Origin: an uncultured Oscillospiraceae bacterium
GTDB taxonomy: Bacteria; Bacillota; Clostridia; Oscillospirales; Ruminococcaceae
Assembly (NCBI GenBank): GCA_934481355.1
Contig: CAKSPH010000015.1
Coordinates: forward strand, 1 to 60,503
Direction of reading: 5' to 3'
DNA length: 60,503 nt
Below, one piece after another: positions 58,843-60,503 of the stretch (positions within the stretch are counted from its first letter, which is position 1; the number at the start of each line of letters is the position of its first letter). Position numbers and translations under genes: made by a program. Under the pieces are notes generated by a model. The model was given only the letters and a program-made list of their open reading frames with translations. It was not told the DNA's origin and ran no database searches.

Positions 58843-59328
58843 TCACTCCGCGATGATATCCTCAAACACCGCGTTGCAGGACTTCGCGAGGTCAGCCGGA
58901 GTGAGCTCCAGCTGGGTGCCGAGCTTTCCGCCGCTGATTATAACGTGCTCAAAATCCTGCGCCGTGCTGTGTATGACGGTCTTGTACTGCTTCTTCATGC
59001 CGATGGGGGTGCACCCTCCGCGGATATAGCCAGTGACCGCGTTTATGTCCTTGACGTGCACCATCTCCAGCGACTTCTCCCCGACTGCCCGGGCGCATTT
59101 CTTCATGTCAAGCTCCTTGTCCACCGGAAGGGCGAAAACGTAGTAGCTCCCGCTCTTTCCCACCGTAACGAGCGTCTTGAAGCAGCGGTCGCAGCTTTCG
59201 CCGAGGAGATTCGCGATGTGCACTCCGTCTATGAATTCATCGCACTCGTACAGATGGACCTTGTAGGGGAGCTTCATCCTGTCAAGAATGCGCATTGCGT
59301 TGGTCTTTACTTCTTTTTCCTTTGCCAT
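58843..59328 (-). CDS. ybaK: Cys-tRNA(Pro)/Cys-tRNA(Cys) deacylase, YbaK type
   Basis: Predicted protein of 161 residues hydrolysing mischarged Cys-tRNA(Pro). It has TNAMRILDRMKLPYKVHLY, FKTLVTVGKSGSYYVFALPV with the conserved lysine, and the TGYIRGGCTPIGMKKQ loop. AGGAG stands near ATG at 59328; codons upstream in frame overlap the small gene and have no signal. It sits between two Ter-type units but has no known role there. Confidence 0.92.
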   Translation of the reverse strand: MAKEKEVKTNAMRILDRMKLPYKVHLYECDEFIDGVHIANLLGESCDRCFKTLVTVGKSGSYYVFALPVDKELDMKKCARAVGEKSLEMVHVKDINAVTGYIRGGCTPIGMKKQYKTVIHSTAQDFEHVIISGGKLGTQLELTPADLAKSCNAVFEDIIAE

Positions 59329-59351
59329 AACAACTCCTGATAAATGTCGCA

Positions 59352-59380
59352 GAAAAATTCCGCCCGGCGCATGACCGGGC
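59352..59380 (-). terminator. Terminator after the small membrane protein gene
   Basis: On the minus strand GCCCGG, loop, CCGGGC, then GGAATTTTTC. Confidence 0.75.
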
Positions 59381-59389
59381 AGAACATTT

Positions 59390-59524
59390 TCAGATCTCGT
59401 CGTCCTCTTCACAGTCAAGGCATTCTGCGATAGCCTTGTTTCTTGTAAGGAACCATGCAACTCCTGCTGCGGCAGCCGCTGCCAGTCCGATAATGCCTGC
59501 GATAATTACGAGCTTCTTTGTCAT
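59390..59524 (-). CDS. Small single-helix membrane protein
   Basis: Predicted peptide of 44 residues starting MTKKLVIIAGIIG. Residues about 5-26 form one alanine-rich membrane helix; the tail NKAIAECLDCEEDDEI is acidic and has two cysteines (CLDC) that might bind metal. AGGAGGT precedes the ATG. It lies directly behind terD, 25 bases downstream, so it may be a membrane partner or anchor in the stress response. No family recognised. Confidence 0.65.
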   Translation of the reverse strand: MTKKLVIIAGIIGLAAAAAAGVAWFLTRNKAIAECLDCEEDDEI

Positions 59525-59549
59525 GATGAATACCTCCTGTAAATAAAAA

Positions 59550-60143
59550 TTAATGCTGATATCTTGCGGCAAGCTCCGAAATGCTGTTGTCGTTCGTTGG
59601 CTCGCCGATAGCGCTGAATTTCCACTCGCCGTTGTAGAGATATATCTCGCCGAATATCATCGCCGTCTTTCCGTCGTAGTTCTCGGAGAGATTATACTTG
59701 CACAGCTCCACGCCCCTGTCTGCGTCAACAAGGCGTATGAACGCGTTCTTTATCATGCCGAAATGCTGCTTGCGCTGGAGCGCCTGATAAATATTCACCG
59801 TGAAAACGATCTTGGAATACTCCGTGCCGAGCTTCGGGAGCTCAACGAGTATCTGCTCGTCGTCGCCGTCGCCCGCGCCCGTCAGGTTGTCGCCCATGTG
59901 GTGTACCGCGCCGCTCCTGTGGGTGAGGTTGCCGAAATATACCACGTCAACCGGGCCGCTCAGCTTGCCCGTCTGCGCGTTTATAAGGAACGCAGACGCG
60001 TCACAGTCTATATCCTCGTGCTTTGAGAAAAGCGAGAACTTCCTCGGAGCCTCGTCCCAGCCAAGTCCTACAAGTATCGTCTTTAAGCCGGTGTTGCCTT
60101 TGGTGAGGTCAACCTTCTGACCCTTCTGTAAGTTTACTGACAT
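59550..60143 (-). CDS. TerD-family stress protein
   Basis: Predicted protein of 197 residues with the normal TerD plan: MSVNLQKGQKVDLTKG, IDCDASAFLINAQTGK, YFGNLTHRSGAVHHMGDNLT and the calcium-binding GAGDGDDEQILVEL, then GEIYLYNGEWKFSAIG. It is a paralogue of the gene at 51343 and is read from its own unit (terD-small membrane protein). GGAGGT precedes ATG at 60143. Confidence 0.95.
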   Translation of the reverse strand: MSVNLQKGQKVDLTKGNTGLKTILVGLGWDEAPRKFSLFSKHEDIDCDASAFLINAQTGKLSGPVDVVYFGNLTHRSGAVHHMGDNLTGAGDGDDEQILVELPKLGTEYSKIVFTVNIYQALQRKQHFGMIKNAFIRLVDADRGVELCKYNLSENYDGKTAMIFGEIYLYNGEWKFSAIGEPTNDNSISELAARYQH

Positions 60144-60236
60144 ATTTTACCTCCAAAATATTATGAGATACCGTCATCTATAATATACCACATTCTTCCG
60201 GAAAAATCAAGAGGAATTTATCAAGTGACACAAATG

Positions 60237-60503
60237 TAAGGCAATACCGCACAAAGATTGTGCGTGTATTGCGCAGGTAGATTAGCCAATAATACGCTTC
60301 GCTGATTGGCTAATCTCGATTTTTCGTCAGATTGTACAATGAGGAGTTGTTGACGGAAGCGATAGCGTTTTCAAGTCAACAACTAGCGACGCAAGGCTGG
60401 TCTGTCGGTCAACCCCTCTGTCACTGCGTGACACGGTAAATTGTCAAGTCAAGTGCAACACATAGAAGATAAAAACTCGAGAGGAGAGAGAAAACCAAGG
60501 CAT
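60237..60503. repeat. Repeat family C, copy 3 (runs off the right edge)
   Basis: Begins TAAGGCAATACCGCACAAAG and shares AGATTAGCCAAT, CGATTTTTCGTCAGATTGTA and GGCTGGTCTGTCGGTCAACC with copies 1 and 2. The right end is not reached. It is longer than the others (over 266 bp) and carries an extra hairpin GAGTTGTTGAC/GTCAACAACT. Confidence 0.82.

Noticed and set aside
46657..60143. Phage defence island
   Set aside because: Ter-type genes are sometimes found near defence genes, but no nuclease, toxin or other defence effector is present; a stress role is simpler.

Overview
The window looks like a chromosomal stretch of a Gram-positive anaerobe of the Clostridia, probably Oscillospiraceae or Ruminococcaceae. 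This is an inference from AGGAGG-type ribosome binding sites, many TTGACA-17-TATAAT promoters, moderately high GC coding regions, Rex, an ANTAR-type leader, an A-type flavoprotein and a single fab/acc cluster. No tRNA, rRNA, phage or CRISPR array was seen.

Layout. 1-605: the end of an IS3-family element (orfA plus partial orfB) next to a gene remnant. 815-1318: tmRNA (ssrA) on the minus strand with promoter and terminator. 1465-4626: MarR-MATE efflux operon with operators, then a two-gene chromate transporter. 4664-9210: DUF3737 beta-helix protein, MalY/PatB lyase, MerR regulator and a tandem double PP2C phosphatase. 9209-13406 (minus): aconitase-isocitrate dehydrogenase-Rex. 13437-19591 (minus): FabV enoyl-ACP reductase, a heterodimeric ABC exporter and a small membrane protein. 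19926-25494: lipoprotein, AlkD, FprA flavoprotein, a methionine gamma-lyase-like protein and YicC. 25565-28736: ammonium transporter fused to PII, behind a dual-hexaloop antitermination leader, with small flanking genes. 29042-33621 (minus): a degenerate GGDEF-EAL protein, then an ECF sigma factor and its anti-sigma factor. 33762-38459 (minus): amidohydrolase, aroK-aroE-fabD and fumarase alpha. 38605-46386 (plus): fabH-fabG-fabF-accB-fabZ-accC-accD-accA-acpP. 46593-60143 (minus): a Ter/tellurite-type stress operon (TerD proteins, vWA, PP2C, kinase, Ca-ATPase, TerD fusion, YceG-like, TelA), with YbaK embedded.

How it fits together. The fab/acc cluster, FabD and FabV make a full type II fatty acid synthesis set. 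The acn-icd pair supplies 2-oxoglutarate for nitrogen assimilation, which the Amt-PII fusion also serves. The Ter operon looks like a phosphorylation-controlled envelope and metal stress system.

A striking feature is the density of short palindromic intergenic repeats. Family A (about 135 bp, six copies, CCGAATTAA ends) nearly always abuts a stop codon. Family B (about 160 bp, GGTAACCTCTAAAAACC ends) and family C (190 bp or more, TAAGGCAACACCGCA ends) sometimes begin exactly at a transcription start or supply a stop codon. The best candidates for follow-up are the Ter operon, the ANTAR-type leader, the repeat placement rules and a shared ECF promoter pair.
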